DNA of 64,000 nucleotides from DATHXC01 sp035459965 (GCA_035459965.1 DATHXC010000009.1:124001-188000); one strand, 5' to 3'; shown: positions 36,201-44,905, numbered from the stretch's first letter. Notes: generated by a model not told the origin, from the letters alone. Made by a program: numbers and translations.

Positions 36201-36424
36201 TGCCGCTGGTGTTCTCTAGCGGGGCAGGCTCCGAAATGCGCCATGCCATGGGTGTAGCGGTGTTCTCCGGCATGATAGGGGTGACTGCGTTCGGCTTGTT
36301 CCTGACACCGGTGTTCTATGTATTGCTGCGGACGATGGTGACGCGTAACAGCCGCAAGCATGCAGATACGCATACCGCACCGGCGCTTGCTGAGCCAACG
36401 CTAGTTGAACCAGCAGCGCACTAA
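33221..36424 (+). CDS. RND multidrug efflux permease (HAE1 family, MexF-like)
   Basis: This proton-driven inner-membrane pump exports hydrophobic drugs and solvents from the periplasm and inner leaflet. The 1067-residue length is typical. The N-terminus ISKFFIDRPIFAGVLSVIIF is the family start, GLVLAIGIVVDDAIVVVENVERN carries the TM4 proton-relay aspartates, and IAGVLPLVFSSGAGSEMRHAMG marks the second half. The PISEYPEVVPPSVIV segment groups it with MexF/OqxB/BpeF-like pumps. AGGGAAG precedes the ATG. It is the core of the LysR-controlled operon. Confidence 0.97.
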   Translation: MNISKFFIDRPIFAGVLSVIIFIGGLIAMQNLPISEYPEVVPPSVIVKAQFPGANPQTIAETVATPIEEQINGVEGMLYMSSQATSDGLMTLTVTFKLGTPPDLAQQLVQNRVTQALPRLPQVVQRLGVTTVKSSPDLTMVVHLLSPNNRYDMTYLRNYAVLNVKDRLARLEGVGQVELFGSGDYSMRIWLDPRKVAERKLAASDVVKAIREQNVDVAAGVIGASPAAPGVDYQISVNARGRLDSEEEFGNIVIRTSEDGVVTRLKDVARIELGASEYALRSLLDNKSAVAIPIFQAPGSNALQISENVRKTMAELQKDMPEGVEYHIVYDPTQFVRSSIHAVTETLLIAVGLVVLVVIVFLQTWRASIIPLLAVPVSVIGTFAVMLGLGFSINTLSLFGLVLAIGIVVDDAIVVVENVERNIESGLSPIEATYKAMREVSGPIVAIALTLSAVFVPLAFVSGLTGQFFKQFALTIAISTVISAFNSLTLSPALAALLLKKHGAKKDGFQRAIDGLFGWFFVRFNNVFNRGSKNYGSGVTGVLKHKSLMLAMYALLIGSTLFIFHKVPTGFIPGQDKQYLVSFAQLPDAASLDRTEDVIRKMSDIALKHPGVESAVAFPGLSINGFTNSPNSGIVFVTLKPFDQRKSAELSGLAIAQQLNKDFSGIQDAFIAIFPPPPVQGLGTIGGFKLQIQDRAARGNDALNDALQAFMAKAQKAPELAGMFSSYQVNVPQLYADVDRTHAQQLGVAIPDVFETLQIYLGSLYVNDFNKFGRTYQVRVQADAEFRAHEEDVGLLKARNDRGEMVPLSSVLRMTKSHGPDRAMRYNGFPSADVNGGAAPGYSTGEAQAAVERIAAETLPRGIGFEWTELTYQEKIAGNTLFVILPLSMLLVFLVLAAQYESLALPVAVLLIVPMGLLAAITGVWLTNGDNNIFTQISLVVLVGLACKNAILIVEFARELEHQGRGIYEAAIEAARLRLRPILMTSIAFIAGVLPLVFSSGAGSEMRHAMGVAVFSGMIGVTAFGLFLTPVFYVLLRTMVTRNSRKHADTHTAPALAEPTLVEPAAH

Positions 36425-36442
36425 TAGATTGAGGATAACAAC

Positions 36443-37906
36443 ATGAAGACATATACATTTCGTTTAAGCATCATGGCCGCCGCACTGGTCATGGCAGGTT
36501 GCACCATCATTAAGCCGCCTGAGAAGGTCAGCATGGATGTCCCGGCACAGTATCGTGAATCTCAACCGATTCAGGATGGTGCCTGGAAAGTGGCCGAACC
36601 TGCCGATGAAAAAGACCGTGGCGCCTGGTGGCTGGCTTTCAATAATGCTGAGCTGACGCAATTGATCAATGAAGCCGCTGCTTCAAGCCCTAGTCTGGCA
36701 ACAGCGCTGGCAAGGGTGAAAGAGTCCAGAGCGATTGCCGGCGTAGTTGATGCTGACCGCGCCTTCAAGCTCAATGGTGGTTTTGGCCCGACTCGCCTGC
36801 GTGATAGCCAGGGCAATAGCCAGCAGGAGCGCGCTAACAGCCAGACCAACACCGAATGGCGTGCGCAGCTCAATGCTTCTTATGAAGTAGACCTGTTCAA
36901 TCGGCTTTCCAATAACAGCCGTGCCGCACAGCTAGATGCCCAAGGCCAGGAAGCGGCCTATCGCTCCGTGTTGCTGGCGTTGCAGGCTGATGTAGCGCAG
37001 CAATATTTTGCAATCCGTTCACTGGATTCCGAGCTGGACGTACTGCAAAAGACCATTGCATTGAGGCAGGATGCGCTCACTATCGTGCAGCATCGTTTTG
37101 ATGCCGGTGATATCAGCGAGCTTGATGTGGCGCAAGCCAAGACAGAGTTATCATTTGCCCAGGCCGAGCAGGAGAGCGTGCTGCGTGCCCGTTCGCAGCG
37201 TGACCATGCACTGGCAGTATTGCTGGGCAAGGCCCCAGCGCAATTCACGCTGGCAGCCGCGCCGATACAGCAGGTGATCGTCAATGTACCGTCCGGCTTG
37301 CCTTCTGATTTGCTGGAGCGTCGCCCGGATATTGCACAGGCACAACGCCAGCTGGCTGCAGCCAGTGCGCGGGTAGGTGTCGCCAAGGCTGCATTCTTTC
37401 CTAGCTTATTGCTGACAGGGACTGCTGGCTATGAGTCCAATGAGCTGAAAGATCTGTTCAAATGGTCCAGCCGCAGCTGGCTATTGGGGCCGCTGGTAGG
37501 CACTGTGCTTAGCTTGCCGATACTGGATGGTGGCCGTAACAAGGCTAACCTGCAACGTGCTGATGCTAACTACGAAGGGTTGGTCGCCAATTACCGGCAA
37601 CAGGTGCTGGTGGGCTTTCAGGATGTGGAAGATAACCTGAGCGCACTGCGCACGCTGGATAAACAGATCGGTTACCAGAACGAAGCCACGACCTCGTCGC
37701 AACGTGCTACAACACTGGCCGAATCCCGTTACAAAAACGGTTCTGCCAGTTACCTGGAAGTGATTGATGCACAACGTTCCAGCTTGGCTGCGCAGCGTGC
37801 GGTCAGCCAGAGTGTCGGTCAGCGTGCGATTGCCTCCGTTGGCCTGATCCGCGCGTTGGGTGGCGGCTGGCAGGGCGATGGCAGTAAAACTGCATCTGCC
37901 AATTGA
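36443..37906 (+). CDS. RND efflux outer-membrane lipoprotein (OprN/OprM-like)
   Basis: This TolC-type outer-membrane channel of 487 residues completes the tripartite pump. The signal peptide ends in the lipobox LVMAGC, so the mature protein is acylated at Cys20. The alpha-barrel repeats are visible as paired segments such as SYEVDLFNRLSNNSRAA and LLERRPDIAQAQRQLAAA. GAGGATA is the ribosome site, and the gap after the pump gene is 18 bases. A strong hairpin at 37914-37950 probably ends the operon. Confidence 0.96.
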   Translation: MKTYTFRLSIMAAALVMAGCTIIKPPEKVSMDVPAQYRESQPIQDGAWKVAEPADEKDRGAWWLAFNNAELTQLINEAAASSPSLATALARVKESRAIAGVVDADRAFKLNGGFGPTRLRDSQGNSQQERANSQTNTEWRAQLNASYEVDLFNRLSNNSRAAQLDAQGQEAAYRSVLLALQADVAQQYFAIRSLDSELDVLQKTIALRQDALTIVQHRFDAGDISELDVAQAKTELSFAQAEQESVLRARSQRDHALAVLLGKAPAQFTLAAAPIQQVIVNVPSGLPSDLLERRPDIAQAQRQLAAASARVGVAKAAFFPSLLLTGTAGYESNELKDLFKWSSRSWLLGPLVGTVLSLPILDGGRNKANLQRADANYEGLVANYRQQVLVGFQDVEDNLSALRTLDKQIGYQNEATTSSQRATTLAESRYKNGSASYLEVIDAQRSSLAAQRAVSQSVGQRAIASVGLIRALGGGWQGDGSKTASAN

Positions 37907-37913
37907 TGTGTAC

Positions 37914-37950
37914 AAGCTGCCTGGCTAGTTTGATGGCCAGGCAGCTTTAT
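37914..37950 (+). terminator. Terminator-like hairpin at the end of the RND operon
   Basis: A perfect 12-bp stem AAGCTGCCTGGC/GCCAGGCAGCTT with a 10-base loop lies 8 bases after the outer-membrane-factor stop and is followed by T-rich sequence. It can act on both strands because the DUF1993 gene converges from the right. Confidence 0.75.
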
Positions 37951-37962
37951 ACTATTGACTTA

Positions 37963-38469
37963 CTAAAAACTGCCCAGGTAGTCCATCTTGCCTATTTCCA
38001 GCCCGTTATGACGCAGGATGTTGTAAGCCGTGGTGAGGTGGAAATAGAAGTTAGGTAGCACAAAGCTGAGCAGGTAAGGCTGTCCCAACAGGCTGGCTTC
38101 CTTGCCGCGTATTTTCAAAGTCACGGTGCGCTCTTCGCTGCCGTCAATCTGGCTGGCATCGACACTTTGTAAAAAGGCGATGGTCTTGGCGATACGCGCC
38201 TGCAAATCTGCAAAAGTGCTTTCATTATCTTCAAAGCTGGGAATCTCTATGCCAGCAAGACGCGCGACACAGCCTTTAACTGCATCAGTAGCAATCTGTA
38301 CCTGGCGTGCCAGGGCAAACATATCCGGCGCTAGGCGTGAATTGACCAGAATGCCCGGATCTATCTTTTTGCTTTCTGCATAGGCTGCCGCTTTGTCCAG
38401 AATCGCCGACAAATTGTTGAGTCCCCTGATGAAAACAGGGGTGGAGGCGTGATACATTGATAGGGACAT
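37963..38469 (-). CDS. DUF1993 family protein
   Basis: This 168-residue cytosolic protein matches DUF1993: MYHASTPVFIRGLNNLSAILDKAAAYAE at the start, LAPDMFALARQVQIATDAVKG in the middle, and FYFHLTTAYNILRHNGLEIGKMDYLG at the end. It is an all-helical, probably DinB-like four-helix bundle of unknown function. The His and Asp residues that could bind metal are in the last helix (HLTTAYNILRHNG). It converges with the RND operon. Confidence 0.9.
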   Translation of the reverse strand: MSLSMYHASTPVFIRGLNNLSAILDKAAAYAESKKIDPGILVNSRLAPDMFALARQVQIATDAVKGCVARLAGIEIPSFEDNESTFADLQARIAKTIAFLQSVDASQIDGSEERTVTLKIRGKEASLLGQPYLLSFVLPNFYFHLTTAYNILRHNGLEIGKMDYLGSF

Positions 38470-38695
38470 TTTCTACTCCAAAGGAATTGTTAGAAGGATT
38501 TTTAGCCGATTCGCCTATTCGGATTATCTGGCTAGATTATTAGAGGTAACAATATCTCGCATTGTCCTGAAATTGATGACAGTGATTGCGTTAACGGCTC
38601 ATTTATTTTTGCAGCATGCACTTCTATACTGGGCTTAACACTGAATTGTATATTTTGTATTTTGCAGTATTCACTTAAATGAAAGGGAGCTCAAC

Positions 38696-39709
38696 ATGTA
38701 TTCAAGAACTAAACAATTAGCCACTCTAATCACCGCTGCATTTTTATTCAATGCCGCCAATAGTTATGCTGAAGAAACCGCTGAGGCCGACAAGCCAGTC
38801 ACTGAACAGCTGGTGAATATCCTCACCAAACTTGCTGGCGGTCCATACAAAGGTTTTCGGGCCAATCATGCCAAGGGCATCATGGTGACAGGTAGCTTCA
38901 CACCCGCCGCCAGTGCGGCCAGCCTGAGCAAGGCGCCACATCTGCAGAAAGCCACGACACCAGTGACCGTACGTTTTTCGGATGCCTCCGGTGTGCCGAA
39001 TATTCCCGATGCCAACGGCAATGGGTTCCCTAAGGGTATTGCGATCCGCTTCCAGCTGCCAGACGGTGGCTATACTGATATCGTGAGCATTTCGATAAAT
39101 GGTTTCCCGGCTGCAACACCCGAGGACTTCCTGGGTTTGCTTAACGCAGTTGCCGCTAGTGGCCCGGATGCACCCAAACCTTCACCAGTTGAGCAGTTCC
39201 TAGGTTCGCATCCGGCTGCCCTCAAGTTTGTCACCACACCAAAACCAGCGCCTGTCAGCTTTGGTACGCAGTCTTTTTTTGGTGTGAATGCATTCAACTT
39301 CACCAATGCCAAAGGTGAAAGCCGTTATGGCCGCTACCAGATCATCCCCTTGGCTGGTCAGCAATCACTGACAGCAGAAGATGCCGCAAAAGCGGCACCT
39401 AACTATTTGATGGATGAGCTGCCAGCCCGCCTCAAGACAGCTGAAGTGAAATATCGCATATCGGTACAATTGGCTGAAAAGGGCGATGAGGTCAATGACG
39501 GCACTGCCGTCTGGCCAGATAACCGTTCGCAGATCGAGCTGGGAATATTGACGATAAAAGCGGTAGTGCCTGATAGCCAGCAAGTGGAAAAAACCGTGAT
39601 GTTCAGTCCACTTAACCTGTCAGACGGTATAGCTCCTTCAGCAGATCCTATCCTGCTGGCAAGACCTTCTGCATATGCAGTGAGCTATGGCCGCCGCCTC
39701 AGCAATTAA
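38696..39709 (+). CDS. Catalase-family peroxidase, periplasmic (SrpA-like)
   Basis: This is a small haem protein of 337 residues from the catalase-related peroxidase group. An N-terminal signal peptide (residues 1-24, ending NSYAEE) directs it to the periplasm. FRANHAKGIMVTGSFTPAA holds the distal His-like region and VTVRFSDASGVPNIPDANGNGFPKGIAIRF is the haem-pocket strand. LLARPSAYAVSYGRRLSN at the end contains the likely proximal tyrosine. AAAGGGAG precedes the ATG. A DedA-rhodanese gene follows after 31 bases and may be in the same operon. Confidence 0.9.
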   Translation: MYSRTKQLATLITAAFLFNAANSYAEETAEADKPVTEQLVNILTKLAGGPYKGFRANHAKGIMVTGSFTPAASAASLSKAPHLQKATTPVTVRFSDASGVPNIPDANGNGFPKGIAIRFQLPDGGYTDIVSISINGFPAATPEDFLGLLNAVAASGPDAPKPSPVEQFLGSHPAALKFVTTPKPAPVSFGTQSFFGVNAFNFTNAKGESRYGRYQIIPLAGQQSLTAEDAAKAAPNYLMDELPARLKTAEVKYRISVQLAEKGDEVNDGTAVWPDNRSQIELGILTIKAVVPDSQQVEKTVMFSPLNLSDGIAPSADPILLARPSAYAVSYGRRLSN

Positions 39710-39740
39710 TGCATTAATCAAAATGAAAGTGTAGTGCACC

Positions 39741-40667
39741 ATGAGCTATCTGTTTCACCTGATCGAGCAATATGGTTTATTGCTGGTGTTCTTCAATGTA
39801 CTGCTTGAGCAGGCTGGCCTGCCTTTGCCTGCGTATCCCACGCTGGTGATCGCAGGTGCCCTGCTCGGCAGCGGTGATTACACTGCGGGCCTGCTGTTGC
39901 TGACAGCGGTGGTTGCAGCGCTGATCGCGGATAGCTTCTGGTTCTTTGCTGGTCGGCGTTATGGCCGGAAGGTCATGTCCACGCTTTGTCGTATCTCGCT
40001 ATCGCCCGATTCGTGTGTGCGGCAAACCTCTTCGATCTATACGCGCTGGGGCGCTTCGTCCTTGCTGGTGGCCAAGTTCATCCCGGGCTTTGCCTCGGTG
40101 GCCAGTGCCATGGCTGGTACACTGGGTACCAGTCGCAAGGCGTTTTTCCTGTTTGATGCGCTAGGTGCTGCGTTGTGGGCAGGCGTTGCGATTTACTTGG
40201 GCTCGCTATTCAGTACCACCATCGATGATCTGCTCACGGTGCTGGTAGAGCTTGGTAAATTGGGCGGCCTGCTGGTATTGGCTGCGCTGGGCGCTTATAT
40301 CGCTTCCAAATGGTGGCAACGCTACAGGTTCTTCAAGGCTTTGCACATGGCACGCATCTCGGTCGATGAGCTTGACCAGATGTTGCAGGACGGCACAGCG
40401 CCACTCATTGTCGATGTGCGTGTTCCCATGTCGCAACAGGCCGGGCGTATTCCCGGGGCGGTCATCATTACCAACAATGATGTTAGTGCATTGCAGCTGG
40501 ATGGCACTGCACTGGATAACGAGGTGATTGTGTATTGCGAATGCCCGAATGAAGCCTCGGCGGCGCGTGTGGCCAAGGAGCTGATGAAAAAAGGCTATAC
40601 GCGTGTACGCCCATTATCTGGCGGTATCAGCGCCTGGGTGGCTGCTGGCCACGCTATAGAAAATTAA
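39741..40667 (+). CDS. DedA-family membrane protein fused to a rhodanese domain
   Basis: The first about 200 residues are a DedA (VTT-domain) membrane protein: EQYGLLLVFFNVLLEQAGLPLPAYPTL, FFAGRRYGRKV and FIPGFASVASAMAGTLGTSR are typical. The last about 100 residues are a rhodanese-like domain with LIVDVRVPMSQQAGRIPGAV and the loop cysteine in VIVYCECPNEASA, followed by LSGGISAWVAAGH. The rhodanese is probably cytoplasmic. The 308 residues form one open frame, so this is a true fusion. It may link sulfur or thiol chemistry to a lipid carrier, which is speculative. Confidence 0.92.
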   Translation: MSYLFHLIEQYGLLLVFFNVLLEQAGLPLPAYPTLVIAGALLGSGDYTAGLLLLTAVVAALIADSFWFFAGRRYGRKVMSTLCRISLSPDSCVRQTSSIYTRWGASSLLVAKFIPGFASVASAMAGTLGTSRKAFFLFDALGAALWAGVAIYLGSLFSTTIDDLLTVLVELGKLGGLLVLAALGAYIASKWWQRYRFFKALHMARISVDELDQMLQDGTAPLIVDVRVPMSQQAGRIPGAVIITNNDVSALQLDGTALDNEVIVYCECPNEASAARVAKELMKKGYTRVRPLSGGISAWVAAGHAIEN

Positions 40668-40685
40668 CCTAAGTGGCCTTTATAC

Positions 40686-41897
40686 TTAAGCGGCTTCGGT
40701 AAATAGCTTACTGCTAATGCGGTAATGCTGGTTGGCACCTTCGATATCGTCCAGGCTTTCCAGCAGTTTAGCCAGGGCGATATGGGTGGCTGGCATGTCT
40801 TCCACGCTGATACTGGCTTCCAGATAGCTTTGCGCTTTACCCCACAGGCCTTGTCGCACGCACATATTGCCCAGCGACAACAGCAGGTTGGCATCACCTT
40901 CATGGCTCAGCAGCCAGTATTCGGCTTGTTGCAGCTGTTTTTGCGGATTGCTGGTCACACAGTCACCCAGTAGGCCTGCCAGTTTGTTGTCCCATTTCTT
41001 GGTCAGGCTCATTTCAATGATTTCTGCGGCAATATTCCCGAATTGTTCCCCACCTGCTACATGGCTCGCAGTGCCGTTACGGATAAAAATCTCAGCCGTC
41101 GAGTATGCCAGGCGGCTGTTCAGCCGATCGTCATCCGGTAACTTTTTCCAATAGGCATTGAGTGCTGGCAGATCGTCGGTGTAGCGCTTGATAATCTGCT
41201 GATGGGCTTGCTGGCGGATTTCCTTGAGGTGCCAGCTTTCAATGGCATCGCGTTTTTCCAGTTGCAGCAAAATCGCCAGTACCTGTTCCCAGCTGTTCAG
41301 GTGGATTTGTGCCTTGAGTTCCAGGCGCAGCGCGGGCACATGGTGCGCCTCTATCTTGTACAGCTTGTTCAGGGTATTGATGGCATCGTCATACTGGCGG
41401 TCATCCAGTTGCAGCTCAGCCTGTGACAGCAGGCGCGCAATGGCTGCATCGGGCGCGAGGCGTTCGGCTTCTGCAAAGTAGTAATCACGCTTGCTGCGAT
41501 GTTTAAGTTTGTGAGAGGCGCGTGCCGCAATCAGCGCACTAAGGCCTGCATCCTCGCCCAGCTCTAGTGCTTTCGAGGCAGTCTTTTCTGCTACCAGATA
41601 TCGCCCTTCCACCAGCGCATGCAAGGCTTCCACCAGCGCAGCATGACCATTCTTGATGCGCTGCTGTTCCTTGTATTCACGTACGCTGGCTGGCAGGCGC
41701 TTGGTGTAATGCATCAGGCGCAAGCCCAGGTGCAACAGTACAAAGGCCAGCACAATCAGGATCAGCAGGAAATTCAGTGAGATTTCGAGTCGGTATGGCG
41801 CACGCACTATCAGTACATAGCCATCGTTGTAGCTTGCCAGTAGCGATACGCCGATCGCGGATGTCAGAATCAGCAGTGTCCAGAATAACCAGCGCAT
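40686..41897 (-). CDS. hemY: HemY-like protein, TPR-containing (haem cluster)
   Basis: This is the proteobacterial inner-membrane HemY, not the Bacillus protoporphyrinogen oxidase of the same name. The two N-terminal transmembrane helices (about residues 4-22 and 43-62) are followed by a long helical TPR region with ALELGEDAGLSALIAARASHKL. The 403-residue length is usual. It overlaps hemX by one base, in the order hemC-hemD-hemX-hemY. Its exact role in tetrapyrrole synthesis is not established. Confidence 0.92.
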   Translation of the reverse strand: MRWLFWTLLILTSAIGVSLLASYNDGYVLIVRAPYRLEISLNFLLILIVLAFVLLHLGLRLMHYTKRLPASVREYKEQQRIKNGHAALVEALHALVEGRYLVAEKTASKALELGEDAGLSALIAARASHKLKHRSKRDYYFAEAERLAPDAAIARLLSQAELQLDDRQYDDAINTLNKLYKIEAHHVPALRLELKAQIHLNSWEQVLAILLQLEKRDAIESWHLKEIRQQAHQQIIKRYTDDLPALNAYWKKLPDDDRLNSRLAYSTAEIFIRNGTASHVAGGEQFGNIAAEIIEMSLTKKWDNKLAGLLGDCVTSNPQKQLQQAEYWLLSHEGDANLLLSLGNMCVRQGLWGKAQSYLEASISVEDMPATHIALAKLLESLDDIEGANQHYRISSKLFTEAA

Positions 41898-43117
41898 TAT
41901 TGGGTAACCTGCTGGGAGGGATTACCCTTTTCTGCGGGGATTTTAGTCTGTGCTTTAGGTTGAGATTGCACAGGCGAAGCAGATTTTTTTGCACCAGCCT
42001 TTTTCTCGTTATTCGCTTGTTCAGCGTTGCTGGAGCGTTCCAAAGCAAGTTTGTACTTGCTCACCAGGCTCAGGCTCTCGCTGATATCCGGCATCTGGAT
42101 CACAATTGCACTGTCAGATAACTCCTTGATCACGTGCAAGGCGTTACGTGTCGTCTCTTCGCGCAAATCAAAATGTCCCTTCAGCCATTCTTCAGTGGCG
42201 GTCAAGTCGGCACGGTAAGTGGCTTCATCGTGTTGCAGTAAGGCGATGCGCGCGGTGAGCAAATGCAGCTTGATATTCTCACGCAGGAAAAAAGTCTGGT
42301 CCGGTGCCAATAATGGCGGTTCGCGACGGTCCAGCCGTTCAAGACGTATCATGCCTTTCAAGTCCTGCCAGACTTCCTGGGCCAAACGGCGCCAGGGATT
42401 GCTGTCCCAATCAGGCGCAAAAGCTGCATTGCTTTTGGGGTGACGGTCGCTCACTAACGGCAGGCTGTCGACACTCTCAGTCAGGCTTTCCAGTTTCAGG
42501 CTCATGCCCACGATATCGACCAGCGGCAGGCTTTGCAGTTTTTGGATATCCTGCGCCAGCACTTTGCGTAGCTGGATAACCTGCGAAGTATCAAGTTGTT
42601 GCAGGCGTGTATCTGCCGTTTGCAGTGCCAGTAGCGCAGGCTTGATATTGCCGGCCAGCTGCAATTGCTGGTTGGCAATCACCATCAGCTGCTCAACTTC
42701 CGAAATCACGCGTTCTTCGCGGTTATTCGCCAGCTCAAGGTACAGGTTTTGTAACGCTTCCTGCTGGTCGCGTGATTCATCAATTTTCTGTTCAAGTAGT
42801 GAAGTACGTGCAACCGTATCCGAGCTGCGTTCATCAGCATTTTTTGCAAGTGCCAGCGTTTGCTGGTTTTTTTCATTGAACACTTCCAGCTTTTCAGCCA
42901 AGGTTTTTTCCAGCTGTTTTATCTGGTGCCGTGTGTTAATCCACTGCCAAGCTACGATCACAAATGCAGTCAAGGCCAGTGCCAGGGCCACCTGTATGAA
43001 GAGTGAATACTTGCGCCGCTCGGTGCCCGTGCTATTTTCAGCCGCAGCTGTGCTTGCCAAAGACTCGACCAAAGGTTCGGCTGCTTGTTCAGGGGTAGTG
43101 GGGTTTTGATCCGTCAT
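41897..43117 (-). CDS. hemX: HemX-like membrane protein
   Basis: This 406-residue protein belongs to the HemX family, often annotated uroporphyrinogen-III C-methyltransferase but lacking a methyltransferase domain. It has an N-terminal cytoplasmic tail, one transmembrane helix near residues 44-62 (VALALALTAFVIVAWQW), a coiled coil of about 70 residues, and the C-terminal domain with FFLRENIKLHLLTARIALLQHDE. It lies between hemD and hemY; the last base is shared with hemY (TAATG overlap). Confidence 0.93.
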   Translation of the reverse strand: MTDQNPTTPEQAAEPLVESLASTAAAENSTGTERRKYSLFIQVALALALTAFVIVAWQWINTRHQIKQLEKTLAEKLEVFNEKNQQTLALAKNADERSSDTVARTSLLEQKIDESRDQQEALQNLYLELANNREERVISEVEQLMVIANQQLQLAGNIKPALLALQTADTRLQQLDTSQVIQLRKVLAQDIQKLQSLPLVDIVGMSLKLESLTESVDSLPLVSDRHPKSNAAFAPDWDSNPWRRLAQEVWQDLKGMIRLERLDRREPPLLAPDQTFFLRENIKLHLLTARIALLQHDEATYRADLTATEEWLKGHFDLREETTRNALHVIKELSDSAIVIQMPDISESLSLVSKYKLALERSSNAEQANNEKKAGAKKSASPVQSQPKAQTKIPAEKGNPSQQVTQ

Positions 43118-43144
43118 ATGCCAATGTGCTTAATAGTGCGTTCT

Positions 43145-43951
43145 TTATAATGTTGCAGGACCATGCTGTAAGGCGCCTTTCAGGCAATTGAGCATGGCTT
43201 CATCGCCTGGCGCTGCCGCCACTGCTGGCCTTAAGCCGCGCTGCCTGGCTTCTTCCGCAATGCGCTCATGGTTTACGCAAATGACGATGTGTTTAATCCA
43301 AGCTGCATCGTCATCTTGAATTGCCAAAGCCAGTAAATGCCGCATTGCCTCGCTACTGGTGACTACCAGCGCATGCAGTTGTTTATTTTGCCACATACTT
43401 GCTAATACTTTGGTATCCGTTTGTGGATTAATGCGTCGGTAGCACTCGGCAAAGCGCACCATCGCGCCACGCGCTTTCAGTGTATCTGCCAACACTTCGC
43501 GGCCACCCACACCGCGAAATATCACAAAGCGCTTGCCAGTTACATTGTGCATCTCCGGCAACGCCAGCAAGGCTTCGCTATCAAAACGATCTTGCGGGGT
43601 CAGTACCTGTGCAACACCAAATGCTGCCAGTTCTGACGCAGTCACCGGGCCTATGGCTGCAAACTTTAAGCTGATAGGGATAGTATGGTGCTGTAGCACA
43701 CGAGGCATGCCGTTTTGCACGGCATTACTACTAATGAATATCGCCCAATCGTCCTTTTCCAGCTCGGTCAGTTGATGATCAAAAGCGCTGTAATCTTCCA
43801 GCGGAGCAATGGCAATCAAGGGGAATGCAAACGGCTTGCCACCCGCAGTTCTGATCAGCTCAGTCAGCTTGCCCGCCTGCCCGGTTGGGCGGGTAATCGC
43901 GATGCCGTACCCACTCAGCGCGGCAGCATCATTATCAGGCAGGGTTGTCAT
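43145..43951 (-). CDS. hemD: Uroporphyrinogen-III synthase
   Basis: HemD cyclises hydroxymethylbilane to uroporphyrinogen III. At 268 residues it is typical and, as usual for the family, weakly conserved. The recognisable parts are GYGIAITRPTGQAGKLTELIRTAGG at the start, DWAIFISSNAVQNGM, KRFVIFRGVGGREVLADTL, and ALVVTSSEAMRHLL. It follows hemC after 12 bases and precedes hemX, as in other proteobacteria. Confidence 0.94.
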   Translation of the reverse strand: MTTLPDNDAAALSGYGIAITRPTGQAGKLTELIRTAGGKPFAFPLIAIAPLEDYSAFDHQLTELEKDDWAIFISSNAVQNGMPRVLQHHTIPISLKFAAIGPVTASELAAFGVAQVLTPQDRFDSEALLALPEMHNVTGKRFVIFRGVGGREVLADTLKARGAMVRFAECYRRINPQTDTKVLASMWQNKQLHALVVTSSEAMRHLLALAIQDDDAAWIKHIVICVNHERIAEEARQRGLRPAVAAAPGDEAMLNCLKGALQHGPATL

Positions 43952-43963
43952 CTAGTATGGTTA

Positions 43964-44905
43964 TCATTTGCTGTAGTTGTCTAGCGCCGCCAGTATGCGG
44001 TCTGCGCCCAGTGCACGCAGCTTGTCTGCCAATGCTTGGCCCAGCGCTTCCGGGTTGTCGGCACTGCCGGTGATGGTTTCGCGGATAATCTCTGAACCAT
44101 CTACACTTGCCACAAAACCGGTCATGCGCAACTCATCGCCGTGCCGTTCAGCATAAGCACCCAGTGGCACGGTGCAGCTACCCGCTAGCGCACGGCTCAT
44201 GCCACGCTCGGCCTCTACACACGATGCGGTGGCAGGGTCATTTAGAGGCGCCAATACAGGCAGCAAATCCTGGCGATCAGCGTTGATCTCGATACCCAGT
44301 GCGCCCTGGCCCACGGCGGGGATACTGTGCTCGGTTGAAATATATTGTGTAATTCGGTCGCCCAGCCCAAGGCGTATCAGCCCAGCTGCAGCGAGGATAA
44401 TCGCTGCATATTGGCCTTCATCCAGCTTGCGCAGACGGGTTTGCACATTGCCGCGCAGGGATTCTATCTTCAGGTGCGGCAGGCGGGCCTGTAACTGGCT
44501 CTGGCGGCGCAGGCTGGAGGTGCCGACGATACTGCCATGCGGCAAGTCTTCCAGTGTTTTGTAGTTATTGGAGACAAATGCATCTCGCGGGTCTTCACGT
44601 TTTCCAATCGCTGCCATCGCAAATCCTTCCGGCAGGTGCATGGGTACATCCTTCATGGAGTGCACGGCCAAATCAGCGCGGCCATCTGCCAGTGCCTGTT
44701 CCAGCTCCTTCACAAACAGGCCCTTACCGCCTATCTTGGCCAGTGGCGAATCCAGTATCTGGTCGCCTGTGGTGGTCATACCCAGAATCTCTACAATGGT
44801 TTCGGGGTAAAGTGCCTGCAATGTGCTCTGGATATAGCGTGCCTGCCACATGGCCAGCGCGCTTTCCCGCGAGGCGATGACGAGTTTTTTGGGGATGGGA
44901 TTCAT
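43964..44905 (-). CDS. hemC: Porphobilinogen deaminase (hydroxymethylbilane synthase)
   Basis: HemC joins four porphobilinogens into hydroxymethylbilane. The 313-residue protein starts KKLVIASRESALAMWQA. It has VHSMKDVPM, the arginine-rich GTSSLRRQSQL substrate loop and the dipyrromethane-binding cysteine in LAGSCTVPLGAYA. The ATG at 44905 has no strong ribosome site. In Pseudomonas the gene is directly next to algR; here an inserted block of about 3.7 kb lies between them. Confidence 0.97.
   Translation of the reverse strand: MNPIPKKLVIASRESALAMWQARYIQSTLQALYPETIVEILGMTTTGDQILDSPLAKIGGKGLFVKELEQALADGRADLAVHSMKDVPMHLPEGFAMAAIGKREDPRDAFVSNNYKTLEDLPHGSIVGTSSLRRQSQLQARLPHLKIESLRGNVQTRLRKLDEGQYAAIILAAAGLIRLGLGDRITQYISTEHSIPAVGQGALGIEINADRQDLLPVLAPLNDPATASCVEAERGMSRALAGSCTVPLGAYAERHGDELRMTGFVASVDGSEIIRETITGSADNPEALGQALADKLRALGADRILAALDNYSK

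Noticed and set aside
39705..39718. 14-bp palindrome ATTAATGCATTAAT across the stop codon of the catalase-family peroxidase
   Set aside because: AT-rich 14-bp palindromes arise by chance and no further copy or T-run supports a regulatory role.
42504..43109. 201-codon ORF on the plus strand
   Set aside because: It is antisense to hemX, with Ser/Cys-rich sequence from reading codons in reverse.
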